From NCBI GenBank assembly GCA_002280475.1, contig NCEB01000008.1:53165-117164 (forward strand): a stretch of 64,000 nucleotides of DNA, written 5' to 3'. The notes under the pieces were generated by a model. It did not search any database. It was not told where the DNA came from and was given only the letters and a program-made list of their open reading frames with translations. The position numbers and the translations under genes were made by a program. The DNA is from Brevundimonas subvibrioides (GTDB lineage Bacteria > Pseudomonadota > Alphaproteobacteria > Caulobacterales > Caulobacteraceae). Positions 24,288-33,693 of the stretch are shown piece by piece. Position 1 is the stretch's first letter, and each line of letters begins with the position of its first letter.

Positions 24288-25598
24288 TTGTATTCGGATC
24301 CACGCGTTCTGGTCGTCGCCCTGACCGACGGCAGGATCGAAGCGCTGTGTCGCGGGCTGGACAGCCTCGGCTGGCGCACAATGACGGCGCGGAGCGGCGG
24401 CGCGGCGATCGCGGCCCTGAGCGACTTCAAGCTGGAAGCCGCCATCATCGACGCCGACCATCCCGAGGCCGCGGCCCTTCCGGAAGCCCTGCGTCTGGCC
24501 GCCGGTGCACGGCGTCTGCCGGTCGTGTCGATCGGTTCGGCGACGGCGGAAGACGGCGTCGACCTGGCCATGGCCGAGCCCCCTCACCCCACGCAGCTGG
24601 GCCTGAGGCTGGAACAGCTGGTTCGCGCCGCGATCACCGAGGAGGAGTTCCGCCTGCGCCGCCAGACGCTGGCGTTGCACGGCGCCGCGCTGGACGCCGG
24701 AGAGCCCGATCCGCGACCCCTGCGCATTCTGATCGCCGGCGCGCCGGACCATCGCTTCATCGGCCTGTCGAACACCCTGACCCAGGCGGGGGCCGAGATC
24801 GTGGCCGCGCCCACGCCCTACACCGCCTTCGACTATCTGCATGAAAGCGCCTTCGACGCCGCCGTCCTGTGGGGGGCGCCCGACCATGCGCCGGCGCTGA
24901 GCATCGCCTCGGGGATGAAGCGGAACACGCGCCTCTATCATATCCCGCTGGCCCTCTATCTGCGCTCTGAGGGTGAGATCAATCTGGGCGAGCTGTACAA
25001 CCGGGGCTTCTCGGAGGTCGCGGCGGCCTCCACGCCGGAGCCCGACATCGCCGCGCGGGTGTTGGCCCTGGCGCACACGCACCGACGGCATTTGGCCATC
25101 CGGCGGGCACTGGAAGGGGCGCGGGGATCGGGCGTCATGGACCCGACCACGGGGCTGTTCACCCCCACCCTGTTCGCCAGCCATCTGGGCCGGGTGGCCG
25201 ATGCCGCGACAGCGCGGCGGAGACCTCTGTCGATCTGCGTGCTCAAGGTTTCCGAGACCGAACCGCTGACGCATGCGCGCAAGGGCGGCTGGCTGGACCG
25301 GGCCATGCCCCAGATCGGGGCCATGGTGTCGCGGCTGGTGCGTGTCGAGGACACGGCGGCGCGGCTTGCCCCCGAGGTCTTCGCCCTGGCCCTGCCCGCC
25401 ACGCCCGGGCCCGCCGCGCGACTGGCGGCTGAGCGGATCGCGGCGGTCATCGGCTGTACGGCGTTCGACGCGGGCGCGGAGCGATCACCCTTCGTGGTCG
25501 AGTTCCGGGTCGGCATCGCCGAACTGAAGCCCGGCGAGAGCGCGGCGGCGGTGCTGGAACGCGCCTCCGCCGACCTGCACGCGGCGAGAGCGGCCTGA
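24288..25598 (+). CDS. popA: PopA-like c-di-GMP effector: two receiver domains and a degenerate GGDEF domain
   Basis: About 436 residues. Two receiver-like domains span about 5-120 and 145-265. The first retains an aspartate at the phospho-acceptor strand (AAIIDADHP) and the second does not (AAVLWGAP). The C-terminal GGDEF domain has APEVF in place of GGDEF, so it should not synthesise c-di-GMP. It keeps an RxxD inhibitory site (RVED) exactly five residues before it. This matches Caulobacter PopA, which binds c-di-GMP at the I-site and recruits RcdA/CtrA to the ClpXP protease at the old pole. A GAGGGGGA box 8 nt before the TTG at 24288 favours that start over the TTG at 24270. The gene stands alone and converges on mfd. 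Confidence 0.82.
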   Translation: MYSDPRVLVVALTDGRIEALCRGLDSLGWRTMTARSGGAAIAALSDFKLEAAIIDADHPEAAALPEALRLAAGARRLPVVSIGSATAEDGVDLAMAEPPHPTQLGLRLEQLVRAAITEEEFRLRRQTLALHGAALDAGEPDPRPLRILIAGAPDHRFIGLSNTLTQAGAEIVAAPTPYTAFDYLHESAFDAAVLWGAPDHAPALSIASGMKRNTRLYHIPLALYLRSEGEINLGELYNRGFSEVAAASTPEPDIAARVLALAHTHRRHLAIRRALEGARGSGVMDPTTGLFTPTLFASHLGRVADAATARRRPLSICVLKVSETEPLTHARKGGWLDRAMPQIGAMVSRLVRVEDTAARLAPEVFALALPATPGPAARLAAERIAAVIGCTAFDAGAERSPFVVEFRVGIAELKPGESAAAVLERASADLHAARAA

Positions 25599-25607
25599 GC
25601 CTCTCCG

Positions 25608-28600
25608 TTAAGCGCCCGCCACCCGCGCCAGATCGGCGGTGATCCGCTCGGCGACCTTCAGCCGGTCCTCGGCCGAGGGCCAGTCGCCCATGACCACGAC
25701 CTTCTGATCCGGCCGGATCTTCCAGCTCGCGTGGTTCTTCTGGATCAGGCCGACCAGGCCCGCCGGGTTGGGGAAGCGGTTGTCGCGCAGGGTCAGGACA
25801 CAGCCCTTGGGCCCGATGTCGATGCGCTCGATGCAGGCGATCTTGCAGTTCGCCTTGATGCCGACGATCCGCAGCAGCTGTTTCGCCTCGTCCGGCAAGG
25901 GGCCGAAACGGTCGATCAGTTCGGCGGCGAGGGCCTCACGGCTCTCGGTGTTCTCGGCGTCCGACAGGCGGCGATAGAGGCTGAGACGGACGTTCAGGTC
26001 CGGAACGTAATCCTCTGGAATCAGGACGGCGGCACCGACGTTGATGGCCGGCGACCAACCGCGATCGATCGCGCCGGCCTCCCCGTTCTGGCGCAGCTCG
26101 GCGACCGCGTCCTCCAGCATCTGCTGGTAGAGTTCGACGCCGACCTCGCGGATGTGGCCGGACTGTTCGTCGCCCAGCAGATTGCCGCCGCCTCGCTGAT
26201 CCAGGTCGTGGCTGGCCAGCTGGAACCCGGCGCCCAGGTTGTCGAGGGACTGCAGCACCTGCAGCCGGCGCTCGGCCGACAGGGTCATGGGCTTGGTCGC
26301 GTCGGTCGTCAGATAGGCGAAGGCGCGGGCCTTGGAGCGGCCGATCCGGCCCCGTATCTGGTGCAACTGGGCCAGGCCGAACATGTCGGCCCTGTGGACG
26401 ATCAGGGTGTTGGCGGTCGGAATGTCGATGCCGCTCTCGACGATGGTGGTCGAGACCAGCACGTCGTAGCTGCCGTCGTAGAAGGCGCTCATCACATCTT
26501 CCAGCTGGGTCGGGCTCATCTGTCCGTGGCCGACGACGAACTTGATCTCGGGCACCTGTTCGCGAAGGAACCGCTCGATGTCGGGCAGGTCCGACAGGCG
26601 CGGGCAGACGTAGAAAGCCTGTCCCCCGCGATACTTCTCGCGCAGCAGGGCCTCTCGCACCATGACCGGGTCCCAGGGCGCGACATAGGTCCGCACGGCC
26701 AGGCGATCGACCGGCGGGGTGGCGATGATCGACATCTCGCGGATGCCCGACAGCGCCATCTGAAGCGTGCGCGGGATCGGCGTGGCGGTCAGGGTCAGCA
26801 GGTGGACGTTGGCGCGCAAGGATTTGAGCTTCTCCTTGTGCTTGACGCCGAAGTGCTGCTCCTCATCGACGATGACGAGGCCCAGGTCTTTGAAGCCGAC
26901 CTGATCGGACAGCACCGCATGGGTGCCGACGACGATCTCGAAGCCGCCGTCCTTCAGACCGCTGCGGGTCTCGGCAGCGTCTTTCGCCGTGACCATGCGC
27001 GACAGGTGCCGCACCTTGATGGGCCAGCCGGCGAAGCGCTCGCTGAAAGTCTTGAAGTGCTGGCGGGCCAGCAGCGTCGTCGGGCAGACGATGGCGACCT
27101 GTTGCCCCGACATGGCCACGACGAAGGCGGCGCGGATGGCGACCTCGGTCTTGCCGAAGCCGACGTCGCCGCAGATCAGGCGGTCCATCGGCGAGCCCTT
27201 GCCCAGGTCCTCCAGCACGTCGCCGATGGCGTTCAGCTGGTCGTCGGTTTCCTCGTACGGGAAACGGGCGCAGAACTCGTCGAACAGGCCCTGCGGCGGG
27301 GTGATCGCGTCGCCAGACTTCAGCGCGCGCTTGGCAGCGAGCGCGATCAGACCCTCGGCCATGTCGCGCAGGCGGGCCTTGGCCTTGGCCTTCCTCGCCT
27401 GCCAGCCGGCCCCGCCCAGGCGGTCCAGTTGGACCCCGTCGGACTCGGTGCCGTAGCGGGTCAGAAGATCAATGTTTTCAACCGGCAGGTAGAGCTTGCT
27501 GTCACCGGCGTAGAGCAGTTCCAGGCAGTCGTGCGGGGCCTCCTGGATCTCCAGGGTCTTCAGACCTTCGTAGCGACCGATGCCGTGATCGAGGTGGACG
27601 ACCAGATCGCCGGTGGTCAGGGCCGAGGCCTCGGCGAGGAAGTTGGAGGCGCGGCGCTTCCGCTTCGGCCGCGCAAGCCGATCTCCCAGGATGTCGGTCT
27701 CGGAGATGACGGCGATCTCGTCGGTGACGAAGCCGTGCTCCACCGGCAGGACGGCGCGCAGGAACATGGCCTTGGACGCCGATTGCACGTCGGCCCAGTC
27801 GCGGACGGGCACGACGGGTTCGAGCCCGTGGTCGGACAGCATAACGCCCAGACGGTCCGAGGAGCCCTCGGTCCAGGAGGCGAACAGCACGCGCTTGCCG
27901 TCGGCTTTCAGGGTGGCGGCGTGGGCGGCGACGGCCTCGAACAGATTGACGCTGTCCTGAGCGCGCTCGGCGGCGAAGGTGCGGCCCAGCCGGCCGCCCG
28001 CGTCCTCGGCCGCTCCGTCGAAGGGGCTGAGGCGACGCACCGCCCTGCCCGCCAGCGCGCCGTTCCATTCGGCATCGGGTAGATACAGCCGTTCCGGCGG
28101 CAGCGCCCGGTTGGCCGCGCCTCCCTTGGCCTTGGACGCCTCCTGGCGGGCCTCGTAGGCGTCGCGGGTCAGGTTCCAGCGCTCGGTCCGGGCCGCGTCG
28201 GCCTGGTGGTCCAGGAAGATCGTCGCCCGCTCCGGCAGATAGTCGAACAGGGTCTCCAGCCGGTCATAGAGCAGCGGCAACCAGTGTTCGAAGCCCTGGC
28301 GACGCGCGCCCTCGCTGACCGCGGCGTAGATCGGGTCCTCGCCCGGCGCGCCGAAAAGATTCAGGTAGCCGCTGCGGAAGCGGCTGATGCTCTCGGCGTT
28401 CAGCAGCGCCTCGGACACGGGCGACAGGGACACGTCGCGGCGCTGGCCGGTCGAACGCTGGGTCTCCGGGTCAAAGGTTCGGATCGATTCCAGCTCGGCC
28501 CCGAACATGTCCAGCCGGACCGGCTCGGCGAACCCGGGCGGAAAGACGTCGACCACCCCGCCGCGCACGGCGTATTCCCCCCGGTCGTTGACCGTCGAGG

Positions 28601-29060
28601 CGCGCATATAGCCATTGGTGGCGAAATAGGCTTCCAGCGCCGGCAGATCGAGCTCGCGTCCCACGACGGCGTCAAAGGCGGCCGAGGCCGTGGCTTCGCG
28701 CGGGGGCGTGCGCTGGAGCGCGGCGGCCACCGTGGTGACGATCAGCAGGGGCTTTCGATCGTCCGGCTCGCGGCGGGCCAGGGCCGTCAGCGCCGCCATC
28801 CGCTCGGCGGACACGGCCGAGGTCGGGCTGAGACGGTCGTAGGGCAGGCAGTCCCAGGCCGGGAACTCAACGATCTCAATGTCTTTAGCGAAGAACCGGA
28901 AAGCCTGAACCAGGGCGCTGGACCGCGAGAAGTCGCGCGCGACGAACACACCGACGCCGCCGGACGCCTTCAGCCGTTCCGCCACGACCAGGGCGTCCAT
29001 GCCCTCCGGCGCGCCGCCCAGGTCCTGATCCACGCGGCGCTCGACCGCTGATCCGTCCAT
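25608..29060 (-). CDS. mfd: transcription-repair coupling factor Mfd
   Basis: A 1150-residue SF2 translocase that removes RNA polymerase stalled at DNA lesions and recruits UvrA. The N-terminal UvrB-like modules include AWDCLPYDRLSPT and GGVVDVFPPG. The RNAP-interacting domain contains GDLVVHLDHGIGRYEGL. The helicase core has Walker A ICGDVGFGKTEVA, DEEQHFG as motif II, TATPIPRTLQMAL as motif III, and VSTTIVESGIDIPTANTLIVHRAD and QIRGRIGRS as motifs V/VI. A C-terminal TRCF domain closes the protein. Its ATG overlaps the sdhE stop (TGATG), so it is translated with sdhE. Confidence 0.98.
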   Translation of the reverse strand: MDGSAVERRVDQDLGGAPEGMDALVVAERLKASGGVGVFVARDFSRSSALVQAFRFFAKDIEIVEFPAWDCLPYDRLSPTSAVSAERMAALTALARREPDDRKPLLIVTTVAAALQRTPPREATASAAFDAVVGRELDLPALEAYFATNGYMRASTVNDRGEYAVRGGVVDVFPPGFAEPVRLDMFGAELESIRTFDPETQRSTGQRRDVSLSPVSEALLNAESISRFRSGYLNLFGAPGEDPIYAAVSEGARRQGFEHWLPLLYDRLETLFDYLPERATIFLDHQADAARTERWNLTRDAYEARQEASKAKGGAANRALPPERLYLPDAEWNGALAGRAVRRLSPFDGAAEDAGGRLGRTFAAERAQDSVNLFEAVAAHAATLKADGKRVLFASWTEGSSDRLGVMLSDHGLEPVVPVRDWADVQSASKAMFLRAVLPVEHGFVTDEIAVISETDILGDRLARPKRKRRASNFLAEASALTTGDLVVHLDHGIGRYEGLKTLEIQEAPHDCLELLYAGDSKLYLPVENIDLLTRYGTESDGVQLDRLGGAGWQARKAKAKARLRDMAEGLIALAAKRALKSGDAITPPQGLFDEFCARFPYEETDDQLNAIGDVLEDLGKGSPMDRLICGDVGFGKTEVAIRAAFVVAMSGQQVAIVCPTTLLARQHFKTFSERFAGWPIKVRHLSRMVTAKDAAETRSGLKDGGFEIVVGTHAVLSDQVGFKDLGLVIVDEEQHFGVKHKEKLKSLRANVHLLTLTATPIPRTLQMALSGIREMSIIATPPVDRLAVRTYVAPWDPVMVREALLREKYRGGQAFYVCPRLSDLPDIERFLREQVPEIKFVVGHGQMSPTQLEDVMSAFYDGSYDVLVSTTIVESGIDIPTANTLIVHRADMFGLAQLHQIRGRIGRSKARAFAYLTTDATKPMTLSAERRLQVLQSLDNLGAGFQLASHDLDQRGGGNLLGDEQSGHIREVGVELYQQMLEDAVAELRQNGEAGAIDRGWSPAINVGAAVLIPEDYVPDLNVRLSLYRRLSDAENTESREALAAELIDRFGPLPDEAKQLLRIVGIKANCKIACIERIDIGPKGCVLTLRDNRFPNPAGLVGLIQKNHASWKIRPDQKVVVMGDWPSAEDRLKVAERITADLARVAGA

Positions 29061-29395
29061 CAGCCGGCTCCCTGGGCGACGGCGCTGGCGACATGGGCGC
29101 GCATGAAGGCGCGAACCTTCACCATCAGCGAGGTGTCGTGCTGAGGCGGCGTCGGCTGGGTCTCGATGATCCAGGCATAGAGCTCGTGATCGTTGTCTTC
29201 GGCCAGGAGGGCCTCGAGCTGATCCAGTTCATCATCCGACAGCGCCGCGCCCTCGCGTTCCATGAACGGCCCGAGCACCAGATCGGCCTCGCGGAAGCCC
29301 CGCCGCCAGGCACGGAAGGTGATCCGGCCCAGCCGCTCGCGCCGCGCGGTGTCGGCGTTGGAGGTCGTTTCGGCACGCGCGTCGTGTTCGGCCAC
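29060..29395 (-). CDS. sdhE: FAD assembly factor SdhE (succinate dehydrogenase)
   Basis: A 111-residue protein, slightly longer than E. coli SdhE. It flavinylates SdhA and is needed for active succinate dehydrogenase. The family motif RGxxE appears as RRGFREADLVLGPFM (about 31-45), followed by DELDQLEALLAEDNDHELYAWI. The start is a GTG (MAEHDARAE). Immediate coupling to mfd is common in alphaproteobacteria although their functions differ. The 98-nt divergent gap to recG should hold both promoters. Confidence 0.93.
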   Translation of the reverse strand: MAEHDARAETTSNADTARRERLGRITFRAWRRGFREADLVLGPFMEREGAALSDDELDQLEALLAEDNDHELYAWIIETQPTPPQHDTSLMVKVRAFMRAHVASAVAQGAG

Positions 29396-29493
29396 AAGAA
29401 TCCTTGCCCGGTCCAGGTCATCAACAGAGGCGCGGACATAGCGTTCCGTCAGCCGTTTCGCCAGCGTCGCGGCGGTCGCTATGATCGCGGCGA

Positions 29494-31584
29494 ATGCGCC
29501 CGGAGATTCTCTTTCCCCTGTTCGCTCCGGTCGACACCCTGAAGGGAGTCGGTCCGCGAACCCTGCCGCTGGTGCAGAAGCTGGCCGGGCCGCTGGTGCG
29601 CGATGTGCTGTTCACGGGGCCGACGGGCGTCATCACGCGGCGGCGTACCAATGCCGTCGGGGCGATCGAGGGCGAGGTCGGGGTGTTCGACGTCGTCGTC
29701 GACCGGATGATCCCGCCCGGGCGACCGGGGGCCCCGCTGAAGGTCCGGGCCTCGGACGAGACCGGCTTCGTCCACCTGATCTGGTTCGGTGGCAGCCCCC
29801 AGCACATCGACCGGCAGTTGCCTCGCGGGGAGCGCCGGCTCGTCTCCGGCAAGGTGGAGCGGTACAACAACGAGGTCCAGATCGTCCATCCGGACTGGAT
29901 CGTGCCGCTGGACAAGGGCGAGGAGATCCCCGCCGTCGAGCCCGTCTATCCGGCGACCCAGGGCATCACCTCGCGCCAGGTGCGAAAGATCGCGCTGGGG
30001 GCGCTCGCCGTCGCGCCGGACCTGGCGGAATGGCAGGATCCGGCGTGGCTGTCGAAGCAGCGCTGGCCCGGCTGGCGTGCGGCGATCGAGGTCCTGCACG
30101 CGCCCTCGGCGGAGGCGGATCTGGAGGCCGATGCCCCCGCTCGCCAGCGCCTGGCCTATGACGAGTTGCTGGCCCACCAGCTGGCACTGGCCCGTCGTCG
30201 CCGCGCCCGCAAGATCACGTCGGCGCCGGCAATCCGGCCGGGATCGGTGTCCGAGGGCCTGCTGGCCGCCCTGCCCTTCACCCTGACCGGGGCCCAGGCG
30301 CAGGCCGTGGTCGAGATCCGCGCCGACCTGGCGTCCGGCGAGCAGATGGGGCGGCTGCTGCAGGGCGATGTGGGCTCGGGCAAGACGGCGGTTGCGGCCG
30401 TGGCCATGGCTGATGCGGCCTCCAGCGGCTTCCAGTCCGCTCTGATGGCTCCGACGGAGATCCTGGCTCGACAGCATTTCCAGCGGCTGGGTCCGATGCT
30501 GGACGCGGCCGGAGCGCCCGCCCTGCTGCTGACCGGGCGCGACACGCCGGGCGAGCGGCGCGAGAAGCTGGCGGCGCTGGCGTCCGGGGCCGTGCGGGTG
30601 GCGATAGGCACGCACGCCCTGTTCCAGGACGCGGTGCGTTTCGACCGGCTGGCCCTGGCGGTGATCGACGAACAGCACCGGTTCGGCGTGAACGAGCGGG
30701 CGCGGCTGCAGGCCAAGGGCGATCCGCGCGTCGGTGGCGTCCACCTACTGACCATGTCGGCCACGCCGATCCCGCGCACCCTGGAGCTGACCCAGTATGG
30801 CGAACTGGAGGTCAGCCGGCTGACGGAGAAGCCGCCTGGCCGCACGCCGGTGGCCACGGCAGTCCTGCCTTTGGCGCGCATCGGCGAGGTGGCCCAGCGG
30901 CTGAAGGCGGCGGTCGAGAGCGGGGCCCAGGCCTACTGGATCTGTCCGCTGGTGGCCGAGTCCGAGGCCGTCGACCTGGCGGCCGCCGAGGAACGCGCCA
31001 TCGATCTGCGCCGCCTGCTGCAGACCGACGTCGGCCTGGCGCACGGCCAGATGCCGGGCGCGGAGCGGGAGGCCGTGATGGCCGATTTCGCCGACGGCCG
31101 CCTGCCGGTCCTGGTGGCGACGACGGTTGTCGAGGTCGGGGTGGATGTGCCCAACGCCACCATCATGGTCATCGAGCATGCCGACCGCTTCGGCCTGGCC
31201 CAGCTGCATCAGCTGCGTGGGCGGGTCGGCCGGGGAGCCAAGTCCAGCGCCTGCATCCTGTTGTACGGCGGCGAGGACGGGGCGCTCGGCGAGACGGCCC
31301 GGGTCCGCCTGAAGACGCTGCGCCGGACCGAGGACGGGTTCGAGATCGCCGAGGAGGATTTCCGGCTGCGCGGCGGAGGCGATCCGCTGGGCCTGCGCCA
31401 GAGCGGCTTTCCCGCCTATCGGTTTGCCGATCCGGTCCGGCACCGGGCGCTGCTGCTGGCGGCGGCTGACGATGCGCGGCTGGTGCTGGGCCGCGACCCG
31501 GACCTGGCGTCGGAGCGCGGCAGTGCGGTCCAGGTGCTGGAGGCCTTGTTCGACTGGAAGACCGACCGCTCTGCCCTGGACTAA
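29494..31584 (+). CDS. recG: ATP-dependent DNA helicase RecG
   Basis: A 696-residue branch-migrating SF2 helicase acting on stalled forks and Holliday junctions. The N-terminal wedge OB domain contains LKGVGPRTLPLVQKL and ETGFVHLIWFGG. The helicase core has Walker A LLQGDVGSGKTAVAAVAM, motif II VIDEQHRFGV, motif III TMSATPIPRTLELT, and VVEVGVDVPNATIMVIEHADRFGLAQLHQLRGRVGRG. The C-terminal VLEALFDWK is usual. Its TAA stop shares the tetranucleotide CTAA with the stop of the convergent DUF3089 gene. Confidence 0.98.
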   Translation: MRPEILFPLFAPVDTLKGVGPRTLPLVQKLAGPLVRDVLFTGPTGVITRRRTNAVGAIEGEVGVFDVVVDRMIPPGRPGAPLKVRASDETGFVHLIWFGGSPQHIDRQLPRGERRLVSGKVERYNNEVQIVHPDWIVPLDKGEEIPAVEPVYPATQGITSRQVRKIALGALAVAPDLAEWQDPAWLSKQRWPGWRAAIEVLHAPSAEADLEADAPARQRLAYDELLAHQLALARRRRARKITSAPAIRPGSVSEGLLAALPFTLTGAQAQAVVEIRADLASGEQMGRLLQGDVGSGKTAVAAVAMADAASSGFQSALMAPTEILARQHFQRLGPMLDAAGAPALLLTGRDTPGERREKLAALASGAVRVAIGTHALFQDAVRFDRLALAVIDEQHRFGVNERARLQAKGDPRVGGVHLLTMSATPIPRTLELTQYGELEVSRLTEKPPGRTPVATAVLPLARIGEVAQRLKAAVESGAQAYWICPLVAESEAVDLAAAEERAIDLRRLLQTDVGLAHGQMPGAEREAVMADFADGRLPVLVATTVVEVGVDVPNATIMVIEHADRFGLAQLHQLRGRVGRGAKSSACILLYGGEDGALGETARVRLKTLRRTEDGFEIAEEDFRLRGGGDPLGLRQSGFPAYRFADPVRHRALLLAAADDARLVLGRDPDLASERGSAVQVLEALFDWKTDRSALD

Positions 31585-32687
31585 CCCGCCTGGGACGCCA
31601 TCCAGACGTTGAGCCGGCGTTCCACGTCACGCTCAAGATCGGCGTAGAACAGGTTGTACTGGCGAGCCTTTCTTCGGTCTGCCCAGTTGCCAACCTCGCG
31701 GAAGGATTCGGTCGTCAGTTCGGTGTGGCGAAGGATACCGTCCTCGCAGTGCGTGGCCACCGCCCGGTCGATGAAGGCGGGTCGCACGCCCCATTCCAGT
31801 CCCGTGGCATTGGCCGCGCCGTGATGACGCCGGGCCGGGACGGCCGCCCCGTCGGCCGCGCCGCTGACCGGATTGACGCAAAGTGCGGGTCGCTTGTCCA
31901 GATCGACCAACTGCCCGGTTCCATTCCAGACGAGAGCCCTGCGGAGCCGACGTCGGGCCGCGCCGTCGTTGTCCTCGTCCACGCCGGACCATGCCATGAC
32001 GCACCCGACCGTGGTGGCGGTGGCGCAGGCCGGGAGCGAAGGCGACAGGGGCTCACGGGCGACGATCACGTCCATCAGATAGACGGCTGCGACCCGGGCG
32101 CGGAGCGCGGGGTCGGACACGACGCGCTCGCGGACCAGTCTGTCGATCAGCTCGCCGCCTTGCTCTACGCCTGCGAGGACCAGCGGTCCGGTCGGATGGT
32201 CCGCCAACCAGGTCTCGAATGCCGCCAGCGCATCGCCGTAGGCGAAGGCCCGGGCGTCGCGGGCGTCGTCCCGAAGCGTCAGGCGGGTGTAGAGCGATCC
32301 TTGGCGATACAGCGGCGCGCTGACCGATCCGGCCCGCGCGAACGGCCCGGCGTAGTTGGGCAAGACCACGCGGCGGAGGTAGGCCTGAGCGTCCGCATCA
32401 TCGATGGGACCGTTCCAGTCGCTGCCGCCATCAAAGGTCGTGGAGTGCAGGAAGAAGACCGCGGCGGGCCCGGCGTTCGGCGTGCGAACGTCCCGCAGCG
32501 CCCAGGCCGCCGGACTGGCGTAGTCCGGCGCGGGCGGCGGCTCATAGGTCTGGAAAGGGATCTGCGGATCCAGCCCCGCCCTGAGGATGTCGCCGCGCCA
32601 GACTGCCACCGCCGCGGTCAGCAGGAACACCAGGGCGAACCCCGTCCAGCCGATCCACTGGCGCAGCGTCAGGCGAGGCAGGATCAC
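31581..32687 (-). CDS. DUF3089 alpha/beta-hydrolase-like protein with a lost nucleophile
   Basis: A 368-residue protein with an N-terminal signal anchor (residues 12-30, TGFALVFLLTAAVAVWRG) and a presumably periplasmic DUF3089 domain. Family sequence is visible in VFFLHSTTFDGGSDWNGP and the region around FETWLADHPTGPLVLAG. At the nucleophile elbow, where hydrolases have GxSxG, it reads GVEQG, so the catalytic serine is replaced by glutamate and activity is doubtful. The GTG at 32687 lies 8 nt after the hldD stop, giving an hldE-hldD-DUF3089 order. It shares its stop tetranucleotide with recG. Confidence 0.75.
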   Translation of the reverse strand: MILPRLTLRQWIGWTGFALVFLLTAAVAVWRGDILRAGLDPQIPFQTYEPPPAPDYASPAAWALRDVRTPNAGPAAVFFLHSTTFDGGSDWNGPIDDADAQAYLRRVVLPNYAGPFARAGSVSAPLYRQGSLYTRLTLRDDARDARAFAYGDALAAFETWLADHPTGPLVLAGVEQGGELIDRLVRERVVSDPALRARVAAVYLMDVIVAREPLSPSLPACATATTVGCVMAWSGVDEDNDGAARRRLRRALVWNGTGQLVDLDKRPALCVNPVSGAADGAAVPARRHHGAANATGLEWGVRPAFIDRAVATHCEDGILRHTELTTESFREVGNWADRRKARQYNLFYADLERDVERRLNVWMASQAG

Positions 32688-32694
32688 CGGCCCC

Positions 32695-33693
32695 TCACCG
32701 GTAGGGGTCCGACTGGCTGAGGTAGGTCTGGACGTAGCGGCGCACGCCCTCCTCCAGTGGCGTCGACTGGCCGGAGAAGCCGAGCGAGCGCACCCGGTCC
32801 ATCGAGGCCTGGGTGAAGTACTGGTAGCGGTCACGGATGACCTCGGGCATGTCGATGTAGGCGACCTTGGGCTCCTTGCCGGCCGCCGCGAAGGTGGCGT
32901 TCGCAAGATCCAGGAAGGACCGCGCCTGGCCCGAGCCGGCGTTGAAGACGCCGCTGATCTGCGGTTCGCACAGCAGCCAGTCGATGAGGTCGACCACGTC
33001 GTCGACGAAGACGAAGTCACGCAGCTGGCCGCCGTCGGCGTAGTCGGGGTGGTGCGAGCGGAACAGGCTGACGGTCTCGCCGGCCGCGACCCGTGGCCAG
33101 ATCTGGGCGATGACCGACTTCATCCCGCCCTTGTGGCCTTCGTTGGGGCCATAGACGTTGAAAAACTTCAGCCCCGCCCACTGCTTGGGCGCATGGCCGC
33201 GGGAGGCCTCACGGACAGCATACTGGTCGAACAGTCTTTTGGAGTATCCATAGGCGTTTAGCGGCAGAAGCCGGGAGATGGACGCAAGATCGTCTGCGTC
33301 CTCGAACCCCGCCGATCCGTCGCCGTAGGTGGCGGCGGACGACGCGTAGATCAGTCGGGTGTCGTTCAGCGCGCACCAGTCCCAGAGGTCTCGCGACAGG
33401 CTGAAGTTGGTCTTCAGGATCAGGTCGGCGTCCTGTTCGGTCGTCGACGAGATCGCCCCCATGTGGACGATGGCGGTGACCCGGTCGACGTGGCGATCCA
33501 GCTGGGTGAACAGCTCTTCCGGCTGCCAGAAGTCGGCGAGGGGGGACTTGGCGATGTTCCTCCACTTGCCCAGGTCGGCGCTCTCCAGTCGGTCGCAGAC
33601 GATGACGTCCCAGCGGTCCTCCGCGCACAGGCGCGAGACGATGTTGGAGCCGATGAAGCCGGCTCCGCCCGTGATCACGACCGCCCGCCTCAT
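32695..33693 (-). CDS. hldD: ADP-L-glycero-D-manno-heptose 6-epimerase
   Basis: NAD(P)-dependent epimerase making ADP-L,D-heptose for the LPS inner core. The Rossmann motif TGGAGFIGSNIV lies at residues 8-19 and the YGYSKRLFDQY catalytic tyrosine/lysine pair near 148. VHMGAISSTTEQD and KFFNVYGPNEGHKGGMKSV are specific to HldD. Length 332 is normal. Its ATG overlaps the hldE stop (ATGA). The phosphatase gmhB and isomerase gmhA of the pathway are not in the window. Confidence 0.96.
   Translation of the reverse strand: MRRAVVITGGAGFIGSNIVSRLCAEDRWDVIVCDRLESADLGKWRNIAKSPLADFWQPEELFTQLDRHVDRVTAIVHMGAISSTTEQDADLILKTNFSLSRDLWDWCALNDTRLIYASSAATYGDGSAGFEDADDLASISRLLPLNAYGYSKRLFDQYAVREASRGHAPKQWAGLKFFNVYGPNEGHKGGMKSVIAQIWPRVAAGETVSLFRSHHPDYADGGQLRDFVFVDDVVDLIDWLLCEPQISGVFNAGSGQARSFLDLANATFAAAGKEPKVAYIDMPEVIRDRYQYFTQASMDRVRSLGFSGQSTPLEEGVRRYVQTYLSQSDPYR

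Noticed and set aside
25731..28082. Long plus-strand frame (783 codons) opposite mfd
   Set aside because: Same reason; mfd is full length with all helicase motifs, and the antisense product is rich in Gly, Asp, Val and His with no fold pattern.
29440..29493. LexA-type SOS box before recG
   Set aside because: GTTC near 29443 is followed by CGTT at the wrong spacing; it does not match GTTC-N7-GTTC.
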